Notes: generated by a model from the letters alone, not told the origin. DNA of 64,000 nt from Odobenus rosmarus divergens (GCF_000321225.1 NW_004451008.1:1279542-1343541), one strand, 5' to 3'. Numbered from the stretch's first letter, positions 43,991-55,810 are shown. A program made the numbers and translations.

Positions 43991-44711
43991 CTTGCTGAAT
44001 TCAGTACATCCCTATCCTGGGTAGTGGTTGTGGGGGACGTGTGGGTTAGAGGTGGTACAAGTGTGTTTTTTCCTTGGTGTCTTACCTTCTACATCTGAGG
44101 AGGAAGAGTCCAGGCTCAATTCAGGAAGGGGAGGAACACTGGGCTGGTCTTGGAAAAATAGTGGGCAGAGGAGGCATAGGAGGGGACAATGACGGGGAGG
44201 AACTTAACAGCCAAGATAAGGAGAGAGGAATGTGCTGGGGTACATGGCCTATACTGAGTAGACCAGTCCAGCTGGATACGGGAGGACTCATTTTGGGAGT
44301 GTTGGAGGTTGGTTTGGAATTCTGTGTTAGTTTGATTATAGTCTTTGAAATAGTTTGACTGTGGAGAGTTTTGAATAACAAATTTAGAAGGCTTGTTACT
44401 ATGGATTGGTCAAGGCCAAAAGAACTGATTGGTCCTGTTTCCAGAGATATAGATAAATCTGTTCAGGGAAAATTCCATCTTCATGTTGTTTGGCCAGTTC
44501 TGGGCTGGCCTTTCCTCACCATTGGAATGGTGAACTGTATAATTCAGATTTAGGTTTGAGAATAAGAACCAGGGTAACTCTTTTGGTCCGCTTATTTGTC
44601 ATTAGAATTGGTGAAAAAATAAGAGTTCTTCACATGACACCTGGCATGTATTTAACTTGGGAGTCCTTAGAAATGTTTAACAACAGAATTCAAAGATTCA
44701 GGATCCTGTAG
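43991..44711. other. Unique DNA, nothing recognised
   Basis: A 94-codon frame (44074-44358) is G-rich without a domain. Confidence 0.35.
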
Positions 44712-44729
44712 CCCAGACATTTAATTCTT

Positions 44730-44929
44730 TTTTTTTTTTTTTTAAGATTTTATTTATTTATTTGACAGCGAGAGACACAGCGAGAGAGCGAACACAAGCA
44801 GGGGGAGTGGGAGAGGGAGAAGCAGGCTTCCCGCCGAGCAGGGAGCCCGATGTGGGGCTCGATCCCAGGACCCTGGGACCATGACCTGAACCGAAGGCAG
44901 ACGCTTAACGAATGAGCCACCCAGGCGCC
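44730..44929 (-). mobile_element. SINEC: CAN-SINE, minus strand, young
   Basis: Near-consensus body (GAGAGCGAACACAAGCAGGGGGAGTGGGAGAGGGAGAAG) and head. It is flanked by a perfect 18-bp duplication CCCAGACATTTAATTCTT (44712-44729 and 44930-44947). Confidence 0.97.
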
Positions 44930-44999
44930 CCCAGACATTTAATTCTTAATCTTTCCTTCATCCCAAGTCCAACAAGAGGAAGCCAATGAATTTATTCAA

Positions 45000-45780
45000 C
45001 AAATTCATATATAACAAATTTGTATACAACAGATATGTAAAAAGAAGCTACATGTGCTAGGCAGTGGGCCAGTGCTCAAAAAATCAGGGGCGAGCAAACC
45101 AGACATAATTCTTGTCTTCAAATACTTTACAGTCTCTGTTCTGAACTAATCATCCTATGATGCTGTTATGCAGTATTGCTGTGTTTGAGGGTGATGGGAT
45201 ATTACCGAATTTAAGATGTCCAGCAAAGGAAAAGGATACTTGACTACGGGGTGATCTTCCTGACTCTGGAGGTGATTCCTGCACTGAGTAGGAACTGGAC
45301 TTAAATTTCTCAAATACCTTCCCAACATGGGAATATAAAAACCTGTTTATAAGTATGGGCATCTGAGCATGGGATGGGGCCTTTTACTGGGATTAGACTC
45401 AAAAGGAGTAAAAAATGGAAGCGGGGATATATTTTTCTTCCCTCCTCTGGAGGAAAAGCAATGTAGGGTGGAGCAAATAGGCCAAGTCCTCTCGGGAGAG
45501 CTGAGGAATGTAAAGAATTATCAGAGTTCTTTCACAAAAAAATCACCCTCCAGGTTTAGCCTGATTCCGAAGTCAAGAAAGCATGAGATTGCTTTCCTTT
45601 CGCCCCAGGCTTGGCACTTGAACTGACTCAGGCAAGGAGAAAAGTTAGATCAGTTCTTAATCTTAAGAAGTTTGCCATCAGCAGGTTGGTACAAAGATGC
45701 ATTTGAGGTAATCAGCTTATTTCGTGGCTTAGGCTTGTACTGGCAACATGCAGGTACACCAGTCCCTCCTCAAAATCTCA
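45000..45780. other. Unique DNA, nothing recognised
   Basis: No gene or repeat family recognised. Confidence 0.35.
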
Positions 45781-45784
45781 TGAG

Positions 45785-45935
45785 ATTATTTATGTAAACT
45801 CTCTGAGTCTCAGTTTCCCCATCTGTTTCATGATAATGATGATATTGTTTGGGGGGCACCGTAAGGACTAAATGATACCACTTAGGTAATTTGCCAAACA
45901 CAGTGCCTGTCACCTGGCTAGAACCCAATACTTGC
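45785..45935 (+). repeat. MIR: MIR relic, plus strand
   Basis: CTCTGAGTCTCAGTTTCCCCATCTGTTTCATGATAATGATGATATTG...AACACAGTGCCTGTCACCTGGC is MIR sense. Confidence 0.75.
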
Positions 45936-45975
45936 CTCATACCATCACATCGAGGAGAATTGAAATACTTTTTAT

Positions 45976-46163
45976 TATTTAAAGATTTTATGTATTTATT
46001 TGAGAGAGAGCAAGAGGAGAGAGAGCACGAGTGGGGTCAGGGGCAGGGGAGAAGCAGGCTCTCCACTGAGCAGGGAGCCTGATGAGGGGCTTGATCCTGG
46101 GACTCCAGGACCATGACTGAGCCGAAGGCAGACACTTAACCAACTGAGCCATCCAGGCGCCCC
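45976..46163 (-). mobile_element. SINEC: CAN-SINE, minus strand
   Basis: TTTAAAGATTTTATGTATTTATTTGAG tail complement to GAGCCATCCAGGCGCCCC. Flanks TTGAAATACTTTTT and CTGAAATATTTTTT form an imperfect duplication. Confidence 0.93.
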
Positions 46164-46369
46164 TGAAATATTTTTTAAAAAATTACACATTTTGTGAGAG
46201 AAGTTTGACAAGAAAGATAGCAAACTATTAGTTATTAACATTTTCTCCAATCAGTTTCTAAGTTCCTTAAGGTATTCATCCCAAAATTGGTGGGAAGAAG
46301 CTCAAAGGAGACAGCACACAGGAAAGCCTTTGCAAACTCTTAAGTACCCCCCACATATGAAGGACCATT

Positions 46370-47120
46370 AGGCCTGAGGGGGCCTGCTCACTGGCTCTGC
46401 AGCAAAGGTGCTGGTGTCCTGAGGCCGGCAGCATTGTGTGGAAAAGGCCTTCATTTTCAGCCCTACGTGCCTGTTAATGATGACCACAAGTGAAGCAGTA
46501 GTGAGAAGGTTTTCCACCATCGTGCCTTTTTCTAACACCAATTTGTGAAACCTATGGCTGTTCTGCTTCTGGGAGCTTGGGTCCCAGAGGCTCGTCATAG
46601 ACAAGGTCACTCCAGTGAACCTCTGCTCATCTCCAGCTGGTGTGACTCTGACTTCCCAAGAGGAGATAAGTGACTGATAAGCCCATGGAGAGGGGACGGA
46701 GATACTTCTCATTGACAACTTGGGGCTGATGACAGAGTGCTGGTCAGAAGGGTGGGATGCAAGCTGCCTTGTTGCCCCTTTAGCTGCTGCCACTCTAATT
46801 GCTCCCTGGTACTGTCATGGGGCAGGGTGATGATGATCTATCTCACCAAAGACCATTCTGAAACTGTTTTGGGGGGTGCTTCTGGGAGGAGCAGAGGCAA
46901 ATCCTGCCAGAGCTTTCTGATACCACCAACTCCGTCAAGTGTGCCTTCTTGACTAGAGCCCTCAAGTTGCAGGTCAGCCTCCACTTAAATGTAAACCTGC
47001 AAGAGAAACTGCTTCTAAGTGGACTCATTTCAGCTTTTCCTTTCAATAAATAAATAAATACATGAATACATAAATAAAATTAAATTAAATTAAAATTAAA
47101 AAAATTAAAAAGACCCCCCC
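46370..47120 (+). pseudogene. Possible processed pseudogene, parent unknown
   Basis: A block of GC-balanced sequence ends with CTTTTCCTTTCAATAAATAAATAAATACATG and about 70 bases of A-rich sequence. That is the layout of a retroposed mRNA with a polyadenylation signal and tail. Plus-strand frames are broken. A 141-codon minus-strand frame (46368-46793) is probably chance. I could not recognise a parent gene. The A-rich end may instead be simple repeat. Confidence 0.25.
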
Positions 47121-47169
47121 CATATATATATATTTATTTTTTTCTAACTATTATGCTTCCAGGGCACTA

Positions 47170-47360
47170 AGTAATTCTCAAACTTCAACATGCATCAAAA
47201 TCACCTGAAAAATCTATAAATGTGCAGGAACCCCCTCCCTCCACCATCACCACCATCACACCTCACAGACCCAACGGGCTCAGGGACCTGTGTTTTAACC
47301 AGTTCCTCAGGTGATTCCTATGTAGATGATTCTTGCATCACACTTTGAGATACCCTATTC
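47170..47360 (+). mobile_element. MER5A-like hAT MITE
   Basis: AATTCTCAAACTTCAACATGCATCAAAATCACCTGAAAAATC at the start and AGGTGATTCCTATGTAGATGATTCTTGCATCACACTTTGAG at the end are imperfect inverted ends of this family. Confidence 0.7.
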
Positions 47361-47462
47361 TGGAGGTTAAAAATTCAATACAGAAACTATTTCATAGAGT
47401 GTTAAGACCAAAAGAGACTTTAAGGATATCTAGAACAACCTTTCATTTTACAAACAAGACAG

Positions 47463-47715
47463 TATCATATAGTGGGTAAAAGCACAGACTCTAGCAAAGA
47501 GTCAGAGTTCAAATCCTCACTTGGCCTCTTACAAGCTGATTTTGGGCAAGTTAGTTAAATTCTCTCTGTTTCAGTTTTTCCATCTATGAAATGGAGATAA
47601 TATGAAATAGGATGATATCTACATCACAAAAAGTTTTGCAAGGCTTAAATAAATTAGTAGGGAAACCATTGAGAAAGTGCCTAGCACATAGTAAGCATTT
47701 GAAAAATATTATTTG
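47463..47715 (+). repeat. MIR: Nearly full-length MIR, plus strand
   Basis: ATATAGTGGGTAAAAGCACAGACTCTAGC...TTTTGGGCAAGTTAGTTAAATTCTCTCTGTTTCAGTTTTTCC...GAGAAAGTGCCTAGCACATAGTAAGC covers the tRNA-like head, core and end. It is the best MIR in the window. Confidence 0.9.
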
Positions 47716-48115
47716 CATCATTCAGGATTCCAAAAAGCAGAACTGCTTCATGTGGCAAAAAATAAGAAATATATTACAAGGATTGAACCGTACACAATTG
47801 TGGGAGCTGATTATGTTGGCTATTTAAGTCTATAATTTCTACATTTGGCGTTGGCCCTGAAGTCAGCAGGGTTAGAAATATAGAGGGAAATAGACGTAGA
47901 GATACCAAGAACAGAGTAGAACCTGTAATAATTATCTGGAACAGTCTCTGTCCCTCACCTCCTTCAATCTCAATGACGCTACTGATGTACAAGATGAGCT
48001 GGCTCCCCACACCACAAAGTGCATTTGGCCCACTTAGCCCAAGACTCAGAGAAGTTGAAGAAGGAGATCTTGCAGAAGCTGGAGGAGATGAAGGCCCAAC
48101 TGTAACCCATAACAA
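47716..48115. other. Unclear; possible ERVL LTR relic
   Basis: About 47725-47870 (CAGGATTCCAAAAAGCAGAACTGC...ACAATTGTGGGAGCTGATTATG...) resembles the antisense ERVL LTR end. About 48045-48100 encodes a short Lys/Glu-rich stretch without further support. Confidence 0.3.
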
Positions 48116-50462
48116 TCAAGTAAGCTTTTAGACTGGTGACAACAGTGCCTGCCCTCACCGACTTTCAGAGTGCAAAAATATAAAATGACTCTCCTTCATG
48201 TCCCTCTTCTCACATGACCTTAATTTGCAACACTGACTTGTGACCAACTCTAACTTGAAACCATATAGAGAAGAGAATTCTAGGATTTGCAGTTCCAGGT
48301 TAGCTGAACTGATACAGTACAAGACCACCATATTACTGGTTTCTCTTACTACTCATCACAAAACTGCTACAGAGATGGAAAGTAATTTATTCAAAGTCAC
48401 ACAGCAAATTTGAAGGAGAAGATTTACAAGGGCCTGGACATATTCCTTTCTATATATGCTATTCAAGCCTCTTGGTTATCACAATGATCTTATGAAGCTG
48501 TCCATTTGAATGGTCTCTGGACCTACAGACAGAAGACCTGAGGGGTGATGAACCTATTTCAATAATACATTAACTGCAGGTCTGCTAGGTGTCAGGTATG
48601 CCCCCCCTGAGAGAGGAGTCCTTACCCTCAAACCGCTCACAGAGAAGACAAGTGCATGAGTTAGTACAATAAATGCTAGAGAGACATAGCTTTCCAGAGA
48701 GAGACAATGGCAATGTTTGGCTAGAGCTTGATGAAAAATGGTTATCAAGATAATGTTGGGGCCTTTGGCCTAAGAGGCAAAATTCATCACATCTAACTCT
48801 TACCTCTCCGCTCTTATCCCTTGGTACTCTGCCCTGGTGAAGCAGGATATATGGTTTTTCTGAAACTGAGGGGTTTCCCAGGCTGCAGGACTTCCAGAGC
48901 TGAAACTGGAAAGGGTGTGGCAAACTGGGATAAGTCGGTCACCTCAAGGCCCAACAAAATAGAGGGACTTAATAAAGAGAAACCGCAAGTCAGTAAGCAG
49001 AACCAGCTAAATACAGTATACTACTCTTTTGGCTATTATGGTGGACTTAAAAAAAAAGGTACCAACCCTGCAGTTCTCAGCCCAACAAGTCCAAGAACCA
49101 CTCATAAGCAATAAACAAACCAATTAAAGAAGGCATGTGGACTCTCTGGTCACCCTCAACCTTCCTCAAAGGTTTCTGAACTTCTTTTCCACTCAGATTC
49201 CCAAATTCTCTTACCTCTTGTTTGTTCTCGGAGGTATCAAAGACCGTTGGACCTGGTTTATGTTGGGTCTCTGTGGCTTTTACTTTGGGTCTTTCACTGA
49301 CTTTGGCTTCACTGTTGCCTTCGTGATTCTTTCCAATTAAGAACTATGAGAGGACACTCACACTCAAAGCACCCAGCACCACCAAGATGGAAAGACCTTG
49401 AGTAGAAAAGAAGGTACTGGTGTTCATGTTTGGTTGCCAGTGCTGAGATGAGATGGTCACTTAAGAAATTCTCCAGCTCTTTGGATGGAAAGTTTGAAAT
49501 AAGCAGGGGTGCCTATCAAGACCTTTAGTTTTCACCATACAAACATCGTATCAGATGAATCACCTTCCGGATCTACCAACCAGGGTCTTTGTTTGGCTTG
49601 CACAACTAAAATTAGCAGCCCATTCATAATCCATAATGGCTGGGGAATTATCTCATACACATGGGACAAAGGAGAGGGATCCGAAGAGGGGCCTCTTCCC
49701 TAAGTCTCATCCATGAGATTCTTCTCGTTAAAGAGGCGCTCTCAAGCGTCCAATTTACCGCAATTATAGCAATCAAAAAAGCATTCATCCTTCTTCCGCA
49801 CCTGACAAGCCAGCTCATGCATTCTCCCCAACAGTGGTGGGGAGGATGTTAATGCAGCTCCCATCCCCCTGGTTCCAGCTATAGCCATCAGTATCACTCC
49901 TACTCCCACCCTCACAGCCGGAGTTGGTTCACAGGCCAAGGGGCTCAGTCATGTTGACACCACATGGTAGACCTGTAGCTGCCCAGACCCACATGGGCTC
50001 ACTGGTTCTCCAGGGAAAGAGGGCAATTAGTTTTTGATACTGGCTTATATATCTGTACCCCCCAAAGGCTGGATGGAAGAGAAGTGATTATAGACAACCT
50101 CTTCCATTTTGTAAGTTTCTAAGGCTGATTAAGGAGTTCCTGCTGTGAAAACAGGTGCAGGTGTAGCACCATGGAGAAGCTAGGGCTTGTCTGATTGCTT
50201 CATTGTGCTAGCCTTCATGGCATTTGAATGGGCGCTTTGTGAGTACACAGTCTCCCCAGATTGCAGGGAACGGCTGCTGCTGGTGGCGGGTGGGGGTCTG
50301 TTGATTAAAGTCCCATTAACAAAGCACAAATAACTCTCAACTTCCTCTTCTCACCTGCTTCTTTGTTTTCGTCTAAAGGCTCTTGGGAGATCTGAAAATG
50401 TTACTTAATTATTCCAACCCCCATGCTGCTGCTACTACGACTCCTTCCAGAGCATGCCTTCT
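48116..50462. other. Mostly unique DNA
   Basis: A MIR-like antisense piece lies at about 48355-48440 (GTAATTTATTCAAAGTCACACAGCAAATTTG). About 50225-50400 (TTGATTAAAGTCCCATTAACAAAGCACAAATAAC) has the look of a conserved regulatory block. No gene recognised. Confidence 0.4.
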
Positions 50463-50478
50463 CCAGCAGGACATCTTT

Positions 50479-50668
50479 TTTTTTTTTTTTCTTTTTTAAG
50501 ATTTTCTTTATTTATTTGACAGAGACATAGCGAGAGCAGGAACACAAGCAGGGGGAGTGGGAGAGGGAGAAGCAGGCTTCCTGAAGCAGGGCTCGATCCC
50601 AGGACTCCGGGATCATGACCTGAGCCCAAGGCAGATGCTTAACGTCTAAGCCACCCAGGCACCCCCCT
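50479..50668 (-). mobile_element. SINEC: CAN-SINE, minus strand
   Basis: T-run, TAAGATTTTCTTTATTTATTTGACAGAG, body and head complement. A short deletion has removed part of GAGCAGGGAGCCC. Flanks CCAGCAGGACATCTTT and CCAGCAAGGCATCTTT form the duplication with a small difference. Confidence 0.95.
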
Positions 50669-50984
50669 GCCGCCCAGCAAGGCATCTTTAACATTCTTGT
50701 GAACTGCTCTAGGCTTACCAATGGATGTAATAAGTCTGTAGCCACTCCAGTCCCAAGCTGGTATTGACTCATCTATAGGCACTACCTCTGTGTTCCTCCC
50801 CTGAAGCCCTGACTGCCCCACCTGTGACATGCTTCTGTTTGCCTTCAAGGCCACTGATCACAGTCCTTAGGTTATTTATTACTCACCATGTTTCCCTCAG
50901 TTCCTGCCAAGAGTGTTTGGAAAACAATATGCAGATCTTTGTTGTTTTAAGGATGATCACTGAGCCCAATGGAACATTCTCGTA

Positions 50985-51140
50985 ACATTTTCTCAGCCTC
51001 CACATCTTTAAATGGGGATAATGGGGTAATGAGACTTCCAAAGCATTATTATGAGTTCCCAATGAGATAGCATTTGCAGAATACCAAGTGTTCAGTTGAG
51101 TGTGTGCTCAATTAAGGTGTATTATTATTCCATGATTGTT
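50985..51140 (+). repeat. MIR: MIR relic, plus strand
   Basis: TCTCAGCCTCCACATCTTTAAATGGGGATAATGGGGTAATGAG...ACCAAGTGTTCAGTTGAGTGTGTGCTC is MIR sense. Confidence 0.7.
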
Positions 51141-51689
51141 TCTGTCATGTTAATTGTCGAGTTATTTTTAATAACATTCCAGAGAATGTCTTGCTATCTC
51201 CCAATCTGACAATATGTTCTCCTAGAGCTGGACACTTCTGGATTTTCTATTTGTCCACACAATTTACCAGGCATCTAGAATACAGAAAGAGCTAGGAGCA
51301 TCAGACCGGAGTCTTGACATTGCCAATTATACCACATTCCTCTCTCTGGTTGTCTTTCAATTGTCCTTTGTCTCCTCTGTGCCATTCCTCTTCCTTTCCT
51401 CCTTAAATACCTGCCCTCTCTTACCTCGGCCCCACCTATTGCAATTCCCCTCCTCCTCCAGGCTTAAATCAAATGCCCACCTTCCGTGGTGAATCCCTCC
51501 GCCGGTTGCCCCAGCCTATACCAGCCTCTTCTCCCAGATTGCTAATCCCTTCATGGTAGCACCACAAAGCCTAGCAAACTATTGCTTTTTAAAAGCCTCA
51601 CATTAATATAGAAAAAATGCAATCTTTCTTATCTTTTTGCAACCCTCTTTCCCCTACTGTGCTTTCTACATTTATGTAGCACTTGAGGG
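51141..51689. other. Unique DNA, weak L2-like piece
   Basis: About 51450-51560 (CCACCTTCCGTGGTGAATCCC...) has a faint L2 flavour. No gene seen. Confidence 0.35.
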
Positions 51690-52025
51690 CAGAGGTTGGC
51701 AATCAATGGTCCCGTGGCCAAATCTGCCCTTCTTTCTCTTTCTGTCTGGCCTAGAGCTAAGACATTTTTTTTTTAAATGGTTGAAAACATCAAAAGAAGA
51801 ATAATATTTCATGACATATGAAAATTACATGAGGTTTAAATTCCAGCATCTATAAACAAAGCTTTATCAGAACACAGCCATACCCATTTTTTTTTTTTAT
51901 GTATTGTCTACAATTGCCTTCACACTACAATGGTGGGCTTCAGTGGCTACAAGAGACTATATGACACACAAAGTTTGAATTATTTACTATCTGACCCTTT
52001 ACAGAAAAAGGTTGCTGACCCTTGC
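51690..52025 (+). mobile_element. hAT-type MITE, longer form
   Basis: GCAGAGGTTGGCAATCAATGGTCCCGTGGCCAAATCTG at one end and ATTTACTATCTGACCCTTTACAGAAAAAGGTTGCTGACCC at the other are inverted ends. The interior includes AAAGAAGAATAATATTTCATGACATATGAAAATTACATG, absent from the shorter relative at 18371-18610. Confidence 0.75.
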
Positions 52026-52769
52026 TTTAAAGTGCAAAAAACCTTCACTTGTGCACGTTCATTTGGTTCCCAAATTATGCCTATGGTAACATCTCCATTT
52101 TCAGAAGCTCAGAAAAGTGGAGGCATGCATCCAAGCCCGCACACCTTAGAGGTGGCAGAGCTGATGGTGTCCAACCCACTGTCCTGACCATGCCTACACC
52201 TGCACTGCTCTTCAAGATAGACATCATGGAGATACCTCCTTTGCCTGTAATCTATTCTCTATCACATTTCTCACTTAGCATCTCCGAGGAGCTCCCTTAG
52301 GAAATCTGGGTGTGTGGAAATGTGAGCTTGCATCAGTGGCTCCCCAGACTCCCTGAAATGGTGTGCAATTGTTAGCAAATGAAACTCATCGGTAACCAGT
52401 AAATGGCCTCTGTTCTTGGGTGGTGCTGGAGCTGGGTGAGCTATATCCTACCAACCATAACTCCTACCTTGGCTGACTCTGGTAATGTTTAATTAGAGGG
52501 AAGCAACATGTTGCTCGTGACCCCTGATTGGCAGCCAAATGTACAAATGAGCAGCAGCTTTGGGGGGACAGTTGGAGATCCTGGCCCCCATCCAAGCCAT
52601 TCTCAGGCAGCTGACTGCCTGCCCAACCCCCTTCCCAGATCTCCTGCTCTTCGCTCTCTTCTCTTGAACTCCTGTGGTGGGTGCTCACTGGCTGTCTTTA
52701 GTGTCTCCCTCACTGGTCCTTGGTTTGGGGCCATACTCCTTCTTTAGGGATCTGTCTTATGCTTTCCCA
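52026..52769. other. Unique DNA; MIR-like piece
   Basis: No gene recognised. Frames of 70-85 codons carry no domain. Confidence 0.35.
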
Positions 52770-52935
52770 GGAGTTGGGTGATTTAGGGTGAGTTACTTGC
52801 CCTCACCAAACTCATCTGTTGAATGGGGATAATACCTTTATATTCAGCATCGTTGATATGATCACACATGATAATTTATATAAAGTACACTTAGCACAGT
52901 GCCTGGTTTACTGGCCAGACTTGGTAAGTGATAGC
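52770..52935 (+). repeat. MIR: MIR relic, plus strand
   Basis: GGTGAGTTACTTGCCCTCACCAAACTCATCTGTTGAATGGGGATAATACC...CACTTAGCACAGTGCCTGG is MIR sense. Confidence 0.8.
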
Positions 52936-53379
52936 ACAGTAGTGTTACTGTGTCTTTATTTGGAGTCTCAACAAAGGTGAGCACAAGCCTTTTCTTAGGA
53001 GTCTGTTTCTTCTCCCAGGAGCTTTCTGATGTGGGTATAACCCTCCCTCTATCCTTGCCCTCCAGTTCTCAAGTTCCCCAAAATTTTCTCATAGCTCACT
53101 TGTCAGGAACACCAGGAATGTCTGTTGATATGTCTCCTGCCCTGGAGAGGGGGTGGTGGTTCTGAATCAGAGCTGAAACCTCCCATTGGGAATGCCAGGT
53201 TCCACAGGATGCCCTCCCTGGCCACAGGGGCCACTGACCAGGACTTGCTCCCTCCCACAGACCAGGATTCCCAGGTTCTCATTGGGAAGTTCTTTCCTGA
53301 GGCTTTATGGAGTGCCCATGAGTGGAGTCAAAATGACCCACTACCTCTGTGGAGACTCCCATTTGGGTAATGGGTAATG

Positions 53380-53418
53380 TGTTAGTTGGAATTCTCCCCA
53401 CAAAAAAACCAGTAAGAT

Positions 53419-53474
<56 letters not shown>

Positions 53475-53777
53475 AATAGATTTATTATAAAGAATTGGCT
53501 CACACAGTTATGGAGGCTGCTGAGTCCAAATTCTACAGTGTGGACCAGCAGGTTCAAGACCCAGGAGAGCTGATAGTGCAGATGAACTCTGAAGGTAGTT
53601 TGATAGAAAATTCCCTCTTGCTCCAGGAGACTGGTCTTTCTGTGCTACACAGACTTTCAAGTGATTGGGTGAGACCCACCCACATTATGGAGAGCAATCT
53701 GCTTACTCAAAGTTCACTGATTAATTGTTCAACTCTTCCAAAAACACCTGCCAAGTTGACATAAAATTAACCACCTC
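53380..53777 (-). mobile_element. ERVL LTR (MLT2-like), minus strand
   Basis: Read in minus orientation it ends near GGTTAGTTGGAATTCTCC complement. It carries AATAAATC (complement of GATTTATTATAAAGAATTGGCTCACACAG). ACCCACCCACATTATGGAGAGCAATCTGC and GCCAAGTTGACATAAAATTAACC fit the 5' half of this LTR. A TA/GA microsatellite has expanded within it. Confidence 0.78.
53418..53471. repeat. Compound (TA)n(GA)n microsatellite
   Basis: About 12 TA units pass directly into about 15 GA units. It sits where ERVL LTRs of this type normally carry a short TATA-rich stretch. Confidence 0.97.
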
Positions 53778-54769
53778 AGATAGTGTGCATAAATACTCTT
53801 TCCATTGTCTTTCTTGGACAATTCCTATTTTGTTTGTCTTTCTAAACAAGTGTATTTTAGGAGGTAAAGCAGTTGGAGAGCCACACGATGTTATTTCTCT
53901 GTTCAGAGTTGTCGGATAAAAGTAATAGACCCTCTTGGGGGGTAAAACTGTCTCAACTGCAGAAAGCATTTTTCCGTCCACACTCTCATTGGCATGGGCC
54001 AATAGTCAACTGGTCTAATGCACTCATTTTTCAGAGAGGGAAACTGAGGCTTGGATAAAAGAGGAAGTTTGGCCAAGGTTATCTCACACAGTACATTTTT
54101 GATGATCCAGGACAGCTGAGATAGGTATACTGGAGCCCAGCCCAGGGTTTTTCCCCTGCTTATCTAAGGTTTGTACAGTCGGCATGGAATGAAGCCACAA
54201 TTTGAGCAGCTACTTTGAGTGGGGTTGGGATTCTTTCAGTCAAGGATCTGTAAGGAACAATTGGGAAAGCCTTTCATATTTAATGGTTAGCTTACCCACC
54301 TAGGTTATCTCTGACTCTCCTTGTCTTTGACCAGGCTATTTGACCACTCTGTACAGATAGAAATGAAGTTGTAGAATGTGGATAGTAACGCAAATAATTC
54401 CTGTCCACAGAAATGCAAATTTAGTCTAATGGGATGCAATTGATTATTGTGAGCACTTTTGCATCTTTTTATAAATTCATTTCAGCTTTCCATGTTTGAC
54501 TAAAACTATGTGACCCTGTGAGTTTGTTTTTTGATTCACCGCAACATCTACTGGTTTCCTCATTAATTAATGAATTAAATAAAATCTTTGGCATATATTC
54601 ATTTTCTATCTGTATGCGAATCATGATTACATCCTCTTTTAAGATGTATCCTTTAATAAGTCAGTGTAAACCATGCATACACCTTGTTTTCTCACACTGC
54701 CTGGTGTTCCCACACCTCACTTAAAGAATAAATTGAAGTTCCTGTGAGCTTCAGAGCATTCTGGGGAAT
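53778..54769. other. Unique DNA with MIR pieces
   Basis: About 54010-54080 (TTTTCAGAGAGGGAAACTGAGGCTTGG) is MIR antisense and about 54310-54400 is weak MIR sense. Nothing else recognised. Confidence 0.45.
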
Positions 54770-54990
54770 AATAACTCACTTTGCAAAATACTTTAGGGTT
54801 TACAAAGCACCTTCATTTTTATCATCTCCTTTAATTCCTACAGTCTGCCTCAGAAAGCAGATATCATTCCTATTTCACAAATAGGGAAAATGAAGGCCAG
54901 AGAAAACAACATGCTTTATAAAACCAAGATCTTACAGCTATTCAAGGCAGAGCCAGGATGTCAGTATAAGTCTTCTCTTAGTCATACTCT
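54770..54990 (-). repeat. MIR: MIR relic, minus strand
   Basis: TACTTTAGGGTTTACAAAGCACCTTCATTTTTATCATCTCC...ATTTCACAAATAGGGAAAATGAAGGCCAGAG is MIR antisense. Confidence 0.75.
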
Positions 54991-55169
54991 CATCTTCTTC
55001 ATTAGGCCACAACTTCTTTCTTGATAAGAAATACCATGGACCCCACCTGGCAGCAGGATCCCCACATGGGAGAGGTGCTGTTTTAGAAAAAGAGGGCCAA
55101 GAATTTGGATATAATGAAGTTCTGAGAAGACACACGTCCATCTCCAGGGATGTTATTCAGCTCCCTTTT

Positions 55170-55560
55170 TCATTTTTCCCCTTGAGAACAAAAGCTAGTT
55201 TTACATTTTAATGGATTTAATTACTGCATAGAGATCTGAACAGATAGAAAAGGAACAAGCAGTGAGGACCCAGTGATGGTCTATTGAGGAGCATTTGAAT
55301 TAATTTGAAGTTTTCATCCCTGTGATTAGTGTGGTTATTAGTGTTAATACTTGAAGTTCATGTTAACAGGGTGTTATTGTGAATTTGAAGGATCAAAACA
55401 GGCCTGATTTCCTAGTATTTGTTTACTTGTTAATCAGTCCATTCATAATGGCTATGGTGCTGACATATAAAACATCCCCTGCATTCAACTTCTCAGCTTG
55501 ACTTAATAAAGGATAATATTGGGTCTCATTTAGCCAGTGTTTAATGCTAATAGATTGTCC
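55170..55560. promoter_or_regulatory. Candidate conserved non-coding block
   Basis: Repeat-free sequence with many homeodomain-like (TTAATTAC, TTAATCAG, ATTTAATTACTG) and forkhead-like (TTTGTTTACTTG) sites. This is composition and motif impression only. No conservation could be computed. Confidence 0.25.
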
Positions 55561-55699
55561 TTGTCTATTTTGGTGACTTCCCCACTGTGGGCATTCTCTC
55601 CTTTGTCCTTAGACCACCGTGGAGAGGCAGATAAAGCCTCAGAGCTTCTGGAAACAGCTGAGTTAGAGTTTGGGATACCAGATTTCTGTTGGCTTGAGC

Positions 55700-55810
55700 T
55701 TCTGGAGTGATCCTGGGAAAGCCATGCTGCCTCTCTGGGCCTGTTTCCCCTTAATAAAATAAAAGGTTTAGGTGAGATGATCCCAGTTTCCTTTCACCTT
55801 TATGATTCAG
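55700..55810 (+). repeat. MIR: MIR relic, plus strand
   Basis: GATCCTGGGAAAGCCATGCTGCCTCTCTGGGCCTGTTTCCCC is MIR sense. Confidence 0.55.

Noticed and set aside
46368..46793. 141-codon minus-strand open frame
   Set aside because: Opposite to the apparent poly(A) orientation. No recognisable protein.
49742..49939. Minus-strand CYNCGK motif resembling a zinc knuckle
   Set aside because: The spacing of later Cys/His residues does not fit CX2CX4HX4C and no other gag feature is near.
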